In this document: positions 41,746-50,372 of the stretch, one piece after another
Position numbering within the stretch: position 1 is the first letter of the stretch
Layout of the letters: every line of letters begins with the position of its first letter
The notes under the pieces: generated by a model
The model's database searches: none
Seen by the model: the letters and a program-made list of their open reading frames with translations, nothing else
Told to the model about the DNA's origin: nothing
Origin: Actinacidiphila acididurans
GTDB lineage: Bacteria; Actinomycetota; Actinomycetes; Streptomycetales; Streptomycetaceae
Direction of reading: 5' to 3'
Assembly: GCF_016918855.1 (NCBI RefSeq)
Contig: NZ_JADKYB010000003.1
Coordinates: forward strand, 372,001 to 436,000
Length of the DNA stretch: 64,000 bases
Translations under genes and position numbers: made by a program

Positions 41746-43014
41746 GTGCCGCTGCACATCACCGCCGTTCAGGCCATGGAAATTCTCGATTCCCGGTCCC
41801 GGCCGACGCTGTCGGTCAGCGTCGGGCTCGCCGACGGGAACACCGCGCGTGCGGGCGTGCCCTCGGGCGCCTCAACAGGGTCGGGGGAGGCCCTGGAATT
41901 GCGTGACCATGATGCGTCACGGTACGGCGGGGCCGGGGTGCGGACCGCTGTCGGCCACGTCAACGGCGAGATCGCCGCCGCGCTGTGCGGCCGGGACTTC
42001 GCCGGTCTCTCAGCGCTGGACCAGGCCCTGATCGATCTCGACGGGACGCCGGACAAGTCCCGGCTCGGCGCGAACGCGATCGTGGGGGTTTCCATGGCCG
42101 CGGCCCGCGCCGCGGCCGGGCAGGCGGGCGTACCGCTCTGGCAGGGGCTGGCCACGGACGGCGCAACGGCACGGCTGCCGGTACCGCATTTCAACGTCCT
42201 CAACGGGGGCGCGCACGCGCCCAACCCGCTGGACTTCCAGGAGTTCATGATCGCTCCGCTGGGCGCGCCGGGCATTGCCGAAGCCGTACGCGCCGGGTCG
42301 GAGGTCTACGCGGCACTGCGTCGCCGCCTGGCGGAGGCCGGACACACCACGGGGCTGGGTGACGAGGGCGGCTTCGCCCCCGATCTGGCCGAACCGGAAG
42401 AAGCACTGCGCGTGATCGTCCAGGCCATCACCGACGCCGGATACGAGCCGGGTACGGGCGGCGTCGCCATCGCCCTGGACCCGGCGGCCAGCGAGTTCCG
42501 GCAGCCCGACGGAACCTACCGCGTGAACGGGCAGGTGCTGACCACCTCGGACATGATCACCCGCTATCGGCAGATCGTCGACGAGTTCCCGGTGTGGAGC
42601 ATCGAGGACGGCCTGGGCGAGGACGACGACACCGGCTGGGCCGAACTCACCGGCGCGCTCGGCGAGCGCGTCCAGTTGGTCGGCGACGACAATTTCGTCA
42701 CCAACCCCGCGATCATCACCCGGGCGGTCCAGGACGGTATCGCGAACGCCGCACTGATCAAACTCAACCAGATCGGCACCGTCACCGAGACCCTGCACGC
42801 CTTGGAGGTGTGCCGCAAGGCCGGATACGGGGCCATGGTCTCCCACCGCTCCGGCGAGACCGACGACACCTTCATCGCCGATCTGGCGGTCGCCTCCGGC
42901 TGCGGCCGGATCAAGTCCGGTGCCCCCGCCCGCGGCGAACGCGTCGCGAAGTACAACCGCCTGATGGAGATCGGGCACCGCCACCCGGATCTGCCCTACG
43001 GCCTGGGACGCTGA
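41746..43014 (+). CDS. eno: enolase, probably a second copy
   Basis: 422 residues, normal enolase length. Conserved sites: MEILDSRSRPTLSV, VPSGASTGSGEALELRD (the mobile loop), FNVLNGGAHAPNPLDFQEFMIAP, GLGDEGGFAPDL (catalytic Glu), the metal ligands in VAIALDPAASEF, WSIEDGLGEDD and QLVGDDNFVTNP, catalytic Lys in ALIKLNQIGT, and VSHRSGETDDTFIADLAVA. It interconverts 2-phosphoglycerate and phosphoenolpyruvate. Substitutions in otherwise near-invariant blocks (DDNFVTN for DDLFVTN, SRSRPT for SRGNPT) and the absence of glycolytic neighbours suggest it is an accessory paralogue. GTG start with AAGAAGGG upstream. Convergent with the IPT protein gene. Confidence 0.9.
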   Translation: MPLHITAVQAMEILDSRSRPTLSVSVGLADGNTARAGVPSGASTGSGEALELRDHDASRYGGAGVRTAVGHVNGEIAAALCGRDFAGLSALDQALIDLDGTPDKSRLGANAIVGVSMAAARAAAGQAGVPLWQGLATDGATARLPVPHFNVLNGGAHAPNPLDFQEFMIAPLGAPGIAEAVRAGSEVYAALRRRLAEAGHTTGLGDEGGFAPDLAEPEEALRVIVQAITDAGYEPGTGGVAIALDPAASEFRQPDGTYRVNGQVLTTSDMITRYRQIVDEFPVWSIEDGLGEDDDTGWAELTGALGERVQLVGDDNFVTNPAIITRAVQDGIANAALIKLNQIGTVTETLHALEVCRKAGYGAMVSHRSGETDDTFIADLAVASGCGRIKSGAPARGERVAKYNRLMEIGHRHPDLPYGLGR

Positions 43015-43052
43015 CCGCCCATGACCCTCCCCACCGGCACCCGCACGCCCGG

Positions 43053-46000
43053 CTAGTGCGACGGGATCACCTTCACGAACGGCCCGGTCGTGCCCCAGGC
43101 GCCGCAGTTGAGGCCGCAGAAATAGGGGGCCTCGAAGGAGAGGAGGGCGGCGGCGCCGTCGGTGGCGGTCAGGCCGGAGTAGGAGACGGAGTCGCCGAAG
43201 GTGCCGCCCAGGGAAGCGATGGGGGTGAGGCCGCCGGGGGCGCCGGCGGCCACCACGGTGCGGGTGCAGCCGTAGCCGGGGTTTGCGGGATCGGGGCACG
43301 GCACGGGGTTCTCCCAGGCCGCGTACAGGTGGCCGGACCGGTCGTGCGTCATCGACAGGTTGACGGCGTCGGCCGAGGAGACCGTGGTGCGCGCGCCTGG
43401 CTGCCCGGAGGAGTCGACGACGGCCAGCACCACGCCGGCGGCGTCCAGGGCCAGGATGTCCGCGGTCCCGTCCGGTTCGGCCGCCAGCCCGCCGAAGGCG
43501 CACGCGTCCGTCGGGTCCAGGCCCAGGGCCGCGGTCACCGGCAGCGACCACACCTGGCCGCCCGGCCCGGTGCGCGTGATGTTCTGGTCGGCGCAGGAGG
43601 AGTCCGGGCCGCCCACGGTGGTGTAGGCGTCCGCGGGCCCGACGTCGCCGGCGGCGATGTTCGCCGGGACCGGCTGGGTCGCGACGAGTGCCAGCGTCAC
43701 CGGGTCGAAGTACTCGATGTAGTTGGCGCCCCAGACGTCCTCGAGCGCGGTCAGGTACTGCGAGGAGGCGGTCCAGGACCAGGCGCCGCAGTCGGTGACG
43801 CCGGTCGCCGTGTTCAGCGTCGCTCCCGTCGGCGTCATCCGGACCAGCACGACATCGCACGATCCCCAGGCGTGCGGGCTGAGCGCCTCCACGTAGAGCG
43901 AGCCGTTGCCGTACGCGACATGGGACGGCCCGCGCATGTCGCCGTCCGGCGCGGTGCCGAACGAGTGCAGCCGGCCGGCCGAGGTCGCGCCGGGTTCGTA
44001 GGCGAGGACCTCGCCGCCCTCGGAGGAGTTGAACGCCCCGGTGGTGAGATACGCCGTGCCGTCGGTGCCGAATGCGACGCTGCCCACCGGCACCGGCAGG
44101 TCGAGCGCCTGGGCGGCGTCGGCGCCGGGAGTGCGCCACACCAGCCAGGTGTCGTTGCTGCCCCCTTCCGTGTACGTGGCCAGGAACCGGCCGCCGGGCG
44201 CGGGCAGTATCTGTGCCGGCGTCGCGTCGGCGGGCAGTGCGGACAGCGATCCGGCCGTGCCGAGCGGGGGCGCCGCCTCGGCGACGCTGATCGAGGCCGT
44301 CGCGGTGGTCCGGTCCCCGTAGGCGTCGGTGAACCCGACCTGGAAACCGTAGAACCCGGCGGCGGTCGGCCGGCCGGAGACGGTGTACCCGGCCAGGGCG
44401 AGCCCCGGGGGCAGGCTGCCGCCGACGACGGCCCACGTACCGGATCGATGGTCGGCCGTGGTCAGCATCGCCGCATAGGAGGCGCCCACCGAGCCGTCGG
44501 GCAGCGCCGTCGTCGTGATCACCGGAGGATCGGGCGGGTTGGGCACCGGTACGCCGCCGCCGGCGACGCACGCGTGTGCGACGGGCAGGTCGGCCTCGGC
44601 GCTGAAGCTCTGCGCCGTCCACTTCTTGACCCACAGGTCCAGGTACGCGTACAGGCTGACGCGCAGGAACGGCCCGATGTCCGCGCACACCTGCCGGTCG
44701 GAGCTCACCTTGGCGGTGGCCTTCAGCCCGCCGCCGGCCGAGATGCCGACGCCGATACGGTCCAGCAGCCCGAGCTGGATCGCGACCCCGCCGTACGCCT
44801 CCGCGGTCAGGTCGCCGGACGCGGCGAGGCTCACGGGATCGGCGGACTTGCCGTCGACGCGCCGCAGCGATCCGTCCGACTGGGTGATGAACCCGGTGAC
44901 GTGGTAGCTGTGCTGCCGCACGGAGACCGTCCCCGATGCCGACAGCGAGAACGAGACGTCGGGGGAGAAGGACAGCACCGCTCCGGTGTCACCGAGGAAG
45001 AACAGCTTCTTGTGGGTGTTCTGCCACTCGGCCGACAGCTCGCACTCCGCCTTGGCCGCCTCGGAGGTCAGGTCGAAGCCGACCGTCTGCTCGTACTGCA
45101 CGTACGCCTCGACGAACGGGGAGCTGACCAGGGAACCGAAGTCGGCCCGGTAGTGCGATGCGACGTTGTCGATCTCCAGGGTGACCGAGCCGCGCAGCGA
45201 GGCGGGCTCGCCGCCGGCGGTGCACTCGAACGCGGAGGCGCCGATCCGGCCGAAGTCGAATCCGCCGCTGCCGGCGGCGGTCAAGCTCTGTGCGGCGAGG
45301 CGCCGTTGCCGCGCGGACGGCGTCAGCGAAGGGGCCGCGCCGCCCAGCGGGCCGGTGTAGTCGACGCTCACGCCGTCGAAGGCGTCGTCGAGCGGCGCGG
45401 CCGTCACGGTGAGCACATGGGTCCCGCCGTCGGCGTCGTCGACCGCGGACACCGTACCGGCCAGGCCGCTCGGGTACGCGGCGGTGCCGGGCGGCAGGTA
45501 GTACCGCGCGCCAGCTGCGGGCACGACCGCGCCCGAGGCGAGTGTGACCTGCCACGGGGCGACGCCGGGGCCGGCAGCGTCCTGCTGCCCGCCGGTCACC
45601 GACACGACGTCGGCGGCGGCGCTGGAGCGGGTCGTGGCCGACGGGGTGTACGTCGCGGTGTTGGCGGGGTCCGGGGTGCTGAACTGGTACCGGTCCGGGG
45701 AGTTGACCGCGCTCGTCCCGGAGCCGGTCGTGACCCGTACGTCGACCGTGGCCGCGAACGCGGCCGGGGTCACCGCGTCGATACGCGTCGCCGACACGAC
45801 GGTGAAGGACGCGGCGGGCGTACGGCCGAAGGCGACGGCGGTCGTCCCGGTCAGGTCGGTGCCGGTGATACGGACCGTCTGCCCGCCGGTGACCGGCCCG
45901 GTCCGGGACGACAGGGCGGTGACCGTCGGCGCGGGTGCCAGGTAGGTGTACCGGTCGGCGACGACAGACGCCGACCGCCCGAACGCGGACCGCACCCATA

Positions 46001-46541
46001 CGTCGACCCGCCCGGCCGGCGCCTTGGGCGCGGTGACGGTCAGCGTCTTCGCCGAGGAGACGGTGACCTTCGTCCCCGGCAGGGAACCGAATCCGACCGA
46101 CGAGACCTTCAGGAAATTCGTTCCGGTGACGGTGACTCGGGTACCGCCGGCGCTCGGTCCGGACGCGGGGGCGACCCTGGTGATGACCGGCGCCGACACG
46201 TAGGTGAACCGGTCGGCCTTGGTCACCGGACTCCAGCCGGCCGCCGTGTGCACCCGCACGTCCACCGCGCCCGCGGAGTGCTTGGGTGCGGTGACGGTCA
46301 GCTTCCGCGAGGAGGCGACGATGATGCGCGTGCCCCGTGCCGACCCGAAGGCCACCGCGTTCACGTGGGTGAACCCGGTACCGGTGACGGTGATCCGGCC
46401 ACCCCCGGAGAGCGCCCCGTCGGCGGCCGACACCCCGCTGACCCTCGGAGGCGCGGTCGCGGCAACGGCTCTCGGGGCACTGCCGAGCCCGACCGCCACC
46501 ACGGCGGTGGCGAACGCCACTCCGGCCGTGACAGCCCGCAT
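43053..46541 (-). CDS. large secreted IPT/TIG and propeller-like surface protein
   Basis: 1,162 residues. Signal peptide about 1-28 (MRAVTAGVAFATAVVAVG..AVAA). Three tandem IPT/TIG immunoglobulin-like repeats (about 30-270) begin PPRVSGVSAADGALSGGGRITVTGTGF, recurring as PVITRVAPASGPSAGGTRVTVTGTNF and PTVTALSSRTGPVTGGQTVRITGTDL. A long middle part (TIG-unlike, with KAECELSAEW) is followed by a putative-Ig domain (ITTTALPDGSVGASYAAML..GTWAVVGGSLPPGLALAGYTVSGRP) and a C-terminal beta-propeller-like half with repeated Gly-Asp and Trp motifs. No sortase signal or C-terminal helix. Likely cell-wall or extracellular adhesion or binding protein. ATG 46541 has GGAG upstream; GTG 46559 is possible. 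Confidence 0.8.
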   Translation of the reverse strand: MRAVTAGVAFATAVVAVGLGSAPRAVAATAPPRVSGVSAADGALSGGGRITVTGTGFTHVNAVAFGSARGTRIIVASSRKLTVTAPKHSAGAVDVRVHTAAGWSPVTKADRFTYVSAPVITRVAPASGPSAGGTRVTVTGTNFLKVSSVGFGSLPGTKVTVSSAKTLTVTAPKAPAGRVDVWVRSAFGRSASVVADRYTYLAPAPTVTALSSRTGPVTGGQTVRITGTDLTGTTAVAFGRTPAASFTVVSATRIDAVTPAAFAATVDVRVTTGSGTSAVNSPDRYQFSTPDPANTATYTPSATTRSSAAADVVSVTGGQQDAAGPGVAPWQVTLASGAVVPAAGARYYLPPGTAAYPSGLAGTVSAVDDADGGTHVLTVTAAPLDDAFDGVSVDYTGPLGGAAPSLTPSARQRRLAAQSLTAAGSGGFDFGRIGASAFECTAGGEPASLRGSVTLEIDNVASHYRADFGSLVSSPFVEAYVQYEQTVGFDLTSEAAKAECELSAEWQNTHKKLFFLGDTGAVLSFSPDVSFSLSASGTVSVRQHSYHVTGFITQSDGSLRRVDGKSADPVSLAASGDLTAEAYGGVAIQLGLLDRIGVGISAGGGLKATAKVSSDRQVCADIGPFLRVSLYAYLDLWVKKWTAQSFSAEADLPVAHACVAGGGVPVPNPPDPPVITTTALPDGSVGASYAAMLTTADHRSGTWAVVGGSLPPGLALAGYTVSGRPTAAGFYGFQVGFTDAYGDRTTATASISVAEAAPPLGTAGSLSALPADATPAQILPAPGGRFLATYTEGGSNDTWLVWRTPGADAAQALDLPVPVGSVAFGTDGTAYLTTGAFNSSEGGEVLAYEPGATSAGRLHSFGTAPDGDMRGPSHVAYGNGSLYVEALSPHAWGSCDVVLVRMTPTGATLNTATGVTDCGAWSWTASSQYLTALEDVWGANYIEYFDPVTLALVATQPVPANIAAGDVGPADAYTTVGGPDSSCADQNITRTGPGGQVWSLPVTAALGLDPTDACAFGGLAAEPDGTADILALDAAGVVLAVVDSSGQPGARTTVSSADAVNLSMTHDRSGHLYAAWENPVPCPDPANPGYGCTRTVVAAGAPGGLTPIASLGGTFGDSVSYSGLTATDGAAALLSFEAPYFCGLNCGAWGTTGPFVKVIPSH

Positions 46542-46743
46542 CCCCCGTACTCCGAACACCGCGCACCCCCGGTCTGACCGCCCCCCGTTCACAGCCCTCT
46601 TTGGAGGTCCAGTGGCGATCGAGTGAAGGAAGTGTGCCACAAGCTCCCAGACCGGACACCGTATTCGCCCCACAACGGGCTTTGCACCCAAAGGCGTTGA
46701 GCGACCCGCGCGGCCGGTGCCGTCCCTGCCCGGGGAGGCGTCG

Positions 46744-47658
46744 ATGTCCGGATTAGGCTCTGGGTCCATGACAGCTGCCCTGTTGACGTGCTGCGACCCG
46801 CTGCGGCCACGCCGTCCGGACCCGCACTTCGCGGCCGCGGCCGAGACGGCCAAGGACCTGGGCAGTGACGTCGCGCTCGTCGACCACGAAGCCCTGATGC
46901 AAGGACGCGCGCAAGAGGCCGTGGCCAGGGTGCCGCGCGGTCTCGGCCCGCTCTGGTACCGGGGCTGGATGCTGCCGAGCAGCCGCTACGCCGAACTGGC
47001 GAACGCGCTGGCCGAGCGCGGCAGCCCCCTTGCGACCGATGCCCTCCGGTACCGCAGAGCCCATGAACTGCCCGGCTGGTACGAGACGTTCGCGGCGGTG
47101 ACACCCCGCAGCGTCTGGCTCCCGGCGGACCCGGGGGTGACCCTCCCGGCAGCGCGCCTGGCCGAGTCGGCAGCGCCCTTGGGCCCCGGACCGGTCGTCG
47201 TCAAGGATTACGTCAAGTCCCGCAAGCACGAATGGGACGAGGCGTGTTTCGTGCCCGACGTCGCCGACGCGGAGCGGCTGGCGGCCGTGGCCGGGCGCTT
47301 CGTGGAGTTGCAGGGGGACTTCCTCACCGGTGGAATCGTTCTGCGCGCTTTCGAGGACTTCACCGGCGACGAGGTCCGGGTGTGGTGGATCGACGGCGAC
47401 CCGGTCCTGGTCACCGTGCACCCGGACGCCGGCACGGGCGCGGGTACGGCCGAGGCGTCCGTGCCGGGCCCGGAACTCGACCGTCTGGCACCGCTGGTGC
47501 GCGCCCTCGGCTGCCGATTCGTCACCACCGACCTGGCCCTGCGCTCCGACGGCGTCCGGCGGGTGGTGGAGGTCGGGGACGGCCAGGTCAGCGATCTGCC
47601 CGCTTCCGCGAACCAGCGGCATCTCCTGGAGCCCCTGCTGCACTCGGCGTCGAACTGA
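46744..47658 (+). CDS. ATP-grasp domain protein
   Basis: 304 residues. Family-like sequence MTAALLTCCDPLRPRRPDPHFAAAAETAKDLGSDVALVDHEAL, then the ATP-grasp region GPVVVKDYVKSRKHEWDEACFVPDVAD and DEVRVWWIDGDPVLVT, RFVTTDLALRSDGVRRVVEVGDGQVSDLP with the metal-binding residues. These enzymes ligate a carboxylate to an amine or thiol using ATP; the substrate is unknown. The ATG at 46744 follows GGGGAGG and is preferred; 46768 is a second choice. Divergent from the large IPT gene. Confidence 0.85.
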   Translation: MSGLGSGSMTAALLTCCDPLRPRRPDPHFAAAAETAKDLGSDVALVDHEALMQGRAQEAVARVPRGLGPLWYRGWMLPSSRYAELANALAERGSPLATDALRYRRAHELPGWYETFAAVTPRSVWLPADPGVTLPAARLAESAAPLGPGPVVVKDYVKSRKHEWDEACFVPDVADAERLAAVAGRFVELQGDFLTGGIVLRAFEDFTGDEVRVWWIDGDPVLVTVHPDAGTGAGTAEASVPGPELDRLAPLVRALGCRFVTTDLALRSDGVRRVVEVGDGQVSDLPASANQRHLLEPLLHSASN

Positions 47659-47698
47659 CGCGTCGGGGTTGCTCCCGTTCTCACCCGTCCCTGGAGTC

Positions 47699-47713
47699 AC
47701 TACATCATGTAGT
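47699..47713. promoter_or_regulatory. BlaI/MecI-type operator
   Basis: ACTACATCATGTAGT is a perfect 7-base dyad around C, containing TACAT/ATGTA, the core of BlaI-family operators (TACA..TGTA). It lies 47 bases beyond the ATP-grasp stop and upstream of the desaturase gene. Confidence 0.75.
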
Positions 47714-47727
47714 AGCCTGGCCGGAGA

Positions 47728-47952
47728 GTGACGCCCGTCGACGGAGCCTGTCGACACCGTCCGCCCTCGCCTCGCCGCGGTCGTGTGTGGATCGTACGCC
47801 AAGTCCTTGCCGTACCCGCGCCGTTCGCCGCGGGGGCCTGGACCGCGGCGCTGCGTTCGCCCGACATGCGCCGCAGGGCGGGCCGGCCGGCCACGTACTC
47901 ACTCTGGTCCTTGTACGTCCTCGTTCCGGTCAGCTCGTACGTGGCGGCCTGA
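47728..47952 (+). CDS. possible small protein between operator and desaturase
   Basis: 74 residues from a GTG 15 bases after the BlaI-type operator, ending WSLYVLVPVSSYVAA. The codon use is only moderately GC-rich in third position and no family is recognised. A start about 15 bases after the operator fits a leader peptide or a short coupled gene, and the stop is 22 bases before the desaturase start. It may equally be untranslated leader. Confidence 0.3.
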   Translation: MTPVDGACRHRPPSPRRGRVWIVRQVLAVPAPFAAGAWTAALRSPDMRRRAGRPATYSLWSLYVLVPVSSYVAA

Positions 47953-47974
47953 CCTCTGCCCCTCAGGAGCCCTC

Positions 47975-48940
47975 GTGATCCCCACCACGCCCCTTCTCGC
48001 CCGCTCCGACGCGTGGAGCGACGCGCGGCTGCTGTACGCGCTGGAGGAGGTCGTGGAACGCGAGCTCGACCGCCATCTCGGCGTCGCCAAGGAGTGGATG
48101 CCGCACGAGTACGTGCCGTGGAGCGACGGCCGGAACTTCGACGGGATGATGGGCGGCGAGGCGTGGCGGCAGGACCAGTCCAAGGTCTCCGAGGTCGGCC
48201 GGATATCGCTGGTGGTCAACCTGCTCACCGAGGACAACCTGCCCAGCTACCACCACGAGATCGCCACGATCTTCGGCCGTGACGGTGCCTGGGGCACCTG
48301 GGTGCACCGCTGGACCGCCGAGGAGGGCCGGCACGCGATCGTGATGCGCGACTACCTGCTGACCAGCCGCGCGGTCGACCCGTGCGAGCTGGAGCGGTTC
48401 CGGATGCAGCACATGTCCGACGGGTTCGAGCACGACCACCGGCACAGCATGCTGCACTCGGTGGCGTACGTGGCCTTCCAGGAACTGGCCACCCGGGTCT
48501 CGCACCGCAACACCGGCCGCGAGTCCGGCGATCCGGTGTGCGAGCGGATGCTGGCCAGGATCGCCACCGACGAGAACCTGCACATGGTCTTCTACCGCAA
48601 CCTGCTGGCCGCGGCGCTCGACCTGGCCCCGGACCCGGCGCTGGCCGCCATCCGCGACGTCGTGACGGCCTTCCGGATGCCGGGGCACGGGATGCCGGGG
48701 TTCGAGCGGGCGGCGGCCCGGATCGCCATCGGCGGGATCTACAACCTGCGGATTCACCACGACGACGTGCTGCTCCCGGTGCTGCGCCACCTCAAGGTGC
48801 TGGAGCGCGGCGGCCTCGGCCACGAGGGGCTGCGGGCCCAGGAGGAACTGGGGCTGTTCATGGGCGGGCTGGACGACCAGGCCGTGCGCTTCGACGAGAG
48901 GCGCGCGGCCCTGCTCGCCCGCCGCGCGGCCCGGACCTGA
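47975..48940 (+). CDS. acyl-ACP desaturase (fatty acid desaturase type 2)
   Basis: 321 residues. The diiron ligands are visible: EEVVERELDRHLGVAKEW, EDNLPSYHHEI, TAEEGRHAIVMRDYL and TDENLHMVFYRNL (EExxH and ENLH), as in plant stearoyl-ACP desaturase and mycobacterial DesA. The protein inserts a double bond in ACP-bound acyl chains using O2 and ferredoxin electrons in the cytosol. GTG start with AGGAG upstream. The BlaI-type operator 260 bases upstream suggests regulation by a BlaI-family repressor, now possibly absent because the local copy is broken. Confidence 0.9.
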   Translation: MIPTTPLLARSDAWSDARLLYALEEVVERELDRHLGVAKEWMPHEYVPWSDGRNFDGMMGGEAWRQDQSKVSEVGRISLVVNLLTEDNLPSYHHEIATIFGRDGAWGTWVHRWTAEEGRHAIVMRDYLLTSRAVDPCELERFRMQHMSDGFEHDHRHSMLHSVAYVAFQELATRVSHRNTGRESGDPVCERMLARIATDENLHMVFYRNLLAAALDLAPDPALAAIRDVVTAFRMPGHGMPGFERAAARIAIGGIYNLRIHHDDVLLPVLRHLKVLERGGLGHEGLRAQEELGLFMGGLDDQAVRFDERRAALLARRAART

Positions 48941-49036
48941 CGTGCAGGTCAGTGCGGGACGGCTGATTTTCCGCGCCTCGCAGTAGCGTGGCACGTCCGG
49001 CGAGGACCCCGCGGACGACAGGGGAGGAGATGCCGG

Positions 49037-49409
49037 GTGACGCCGAAGGACGGCCGGCAGGAGGCCCGGCGGCGCGGGCGGGGTGAGCCGGAAGGGGATG
49101 TGCTGGCCGCTTTGCGGGCGGCCGGCGGGCCGGTGACCGCGGCCGTGGTCCAGCAGAGCGTGACCGGCGCGGCCTACACGACGGTGCTGACGATCCTGAC
49201 CCGGCTGTGCGACAAGGGCCTGGTGGCCCGCCGGCGGAGGGCCGCGGCCAGCTCCGCCCACGCCCCGCCGCAACGGGGCGACGGTGGCGTTCGCGGCCTT
49301 GATCACGGCCTGCTGCGTCAGCCTGGCCATCACGGCACACGACACGGAGCGGCTGTTCGAGGCCGCGATGCACGCTCACGCCACCGCCGCGCAGGTGCGT
49401 ACACGCTGA
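49037..49409 (+). pseudogene. blaI-M56 peptidase fusion remnant
   Basis: From the GTG at 49037, with GGGGAGGAG upstream, residues 20-66 read as a BlaI/MecI/CopY helix-turn-helix (EGDVLAALRAAGGPVTAAVVQQSVTGAAYTTVLTILTRLCDKGLVARR). Then the frame loses similarity; in another frame the segment ending at the stop at 49407-49409 reads ALITACCVSLAITAHDTERLFEAAMHAHATAAQ, the typical C-terminus of the M56 (BlaR1-like) metallopeptidase that is usually encoded next to blaI. An internal deletion joined the start of one gene to the end of the other, near 49230-49270. Broken or at best a truncated DNA-binding protein. Confidence 0.75.
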
Positions 49410-49426
49410 CGGATCGGGAGCCTGGT

Positions 49427-50155
49427 TCATTTCCCTCGTGAACCCGTGGTGGTGCCGCCCGCGGCCGGCCCGGTGACCAGTTCCCGCAGGTCGGACACGG
49501 TGTGGTCGGGGGCGGTCATCGTCCGCGGATAGGGCCCGCCGCCGCGGTTGACCCACGCGGTGCGCATTCCGGCCCGGGCCGCGCCGTCGATGTCCCACGG
49601 ATGAACGGCGACCAGGAGGATCCGGGCCGGTTCGACCTCGAGCCTTTCCGCGGCCCAGTGGTACGCGGCACGAGCGGGCTTCCAGGCTCGCGGCTCGTCG
49701 ACGTCGAGCAGCGCCTCGAAGTGCGGCAGCACGCCGGCGCGAGCCAGCAGGCGCTCGCCGGTCGTCCTCGAACCGTTGGTGAGAGTCGCCAGCCGCAGCC
49801 CGGCGGCGTGCAGGCCACGTATCGCGTCCGGGACATCCGGATGCACGTCGAGGTCGTTCACGGCGTCCAGGACCGCACGCACCGCCCGGTCCGGATCGCC
49901 CTGCCACCCGCGCCGCCCTGCAAGCAGCCCGCGCAACACGTCGTCGGCGACGTCGCCGAAGCTTGCCCAGCCCCCGGCGGCGGTCAGCGCGATGCCGTCG
50001 CGCAGCACACCGGCGAACCATGTCGCGGCCAGGTGCCCGGGAAGCCCGATTTCCTTGAACCGGCTGCGCAGCGGCGCCATGTCGCTGAGCGTCTCGTTCA
50101 TGTCGAAGAGCACCAGCCGGACCAGGCCGTGGGTGCCGTCATCCTGGGGCGTCAT
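49427..50155 (-). CDS. haloacid dehalogenase type II-like HAD hydrolase
   Basis: 242 residues. Nucleophile motif LVLFDMNETLSDMAPLRSRF (DxNxT), ATLTNGSRTTGERLL, and the C-terminal LLVAVHPWDIDGAARAGMRTAWVNR, the SHPWDIAGA signature of type II haloacid dehalogenases. The usual ARG clamp region differs, so actual substrate may be a phosphate ester or haloacid. Start is an ATG overlapping the stop of the short upstream frame (ATGA), which has a strong ribosome site. Confidence 0.85.
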   Translation of the reverse strand: MTPQDDGTHGLVRLVLFDMNETLSDMAPLRSRFKEIGLPGHLAATWFAGVLRDGIALTAAGGWASFGDVADDVLRGLLAGRRGWQGDPDRAVRAVLDAVNDLDVHPDVPDAIRGLHAAGLRLATLTNGSRTTGERLLARAGVLPHFEALLDVDEPRAWKPARAAYHWAAERLEVEPARILLVAVHPWDIDGAARAGMRTAWVNRGGGPYPRTMTAPDHTVSDLRELVTGPAAGGTTTGSRGK

Positions 50156-50286
50156 AGGTCCTTGCCATGGCTTTCGGCGAGGCCCGGACGCGCCGGGAAG
50201 GTGTCCACGCGGACCGGCCACGACTCGCCCGGCCCGTACGGCGTGCGGATTCCCCACGGTTCGGCAGTACGGTCCGGCTGGGGCAT
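50152..50286 (-). pseudogene. N-terminal remnant of a molybdopterin oxidoreductase
   Basis: 44 codons starting at an ATG with a perfect GAGGAGG Shine-Dalgarno sequence. The sequence EPWGIRTPYGPGESWPVRVD matches the opening of formate-dehydrogenase-like molybdopterin oxidoreductases of streptomycetes, then the similarity ends and the frame stops 20 residues later. The stop overlaps the HAD start, so the remnant may now serve to deliver ribosomes to the HAD gene. Confidence 0.6.
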
Positions 50287-50372
50287 GCGTCCTCCTCGTC
50301 CCCCCCGGGTGGCACTGTCCCACCTGCCCCGCTGCGGCCGGATCACACAGCACCCGGCGATACGGCGCGCTC

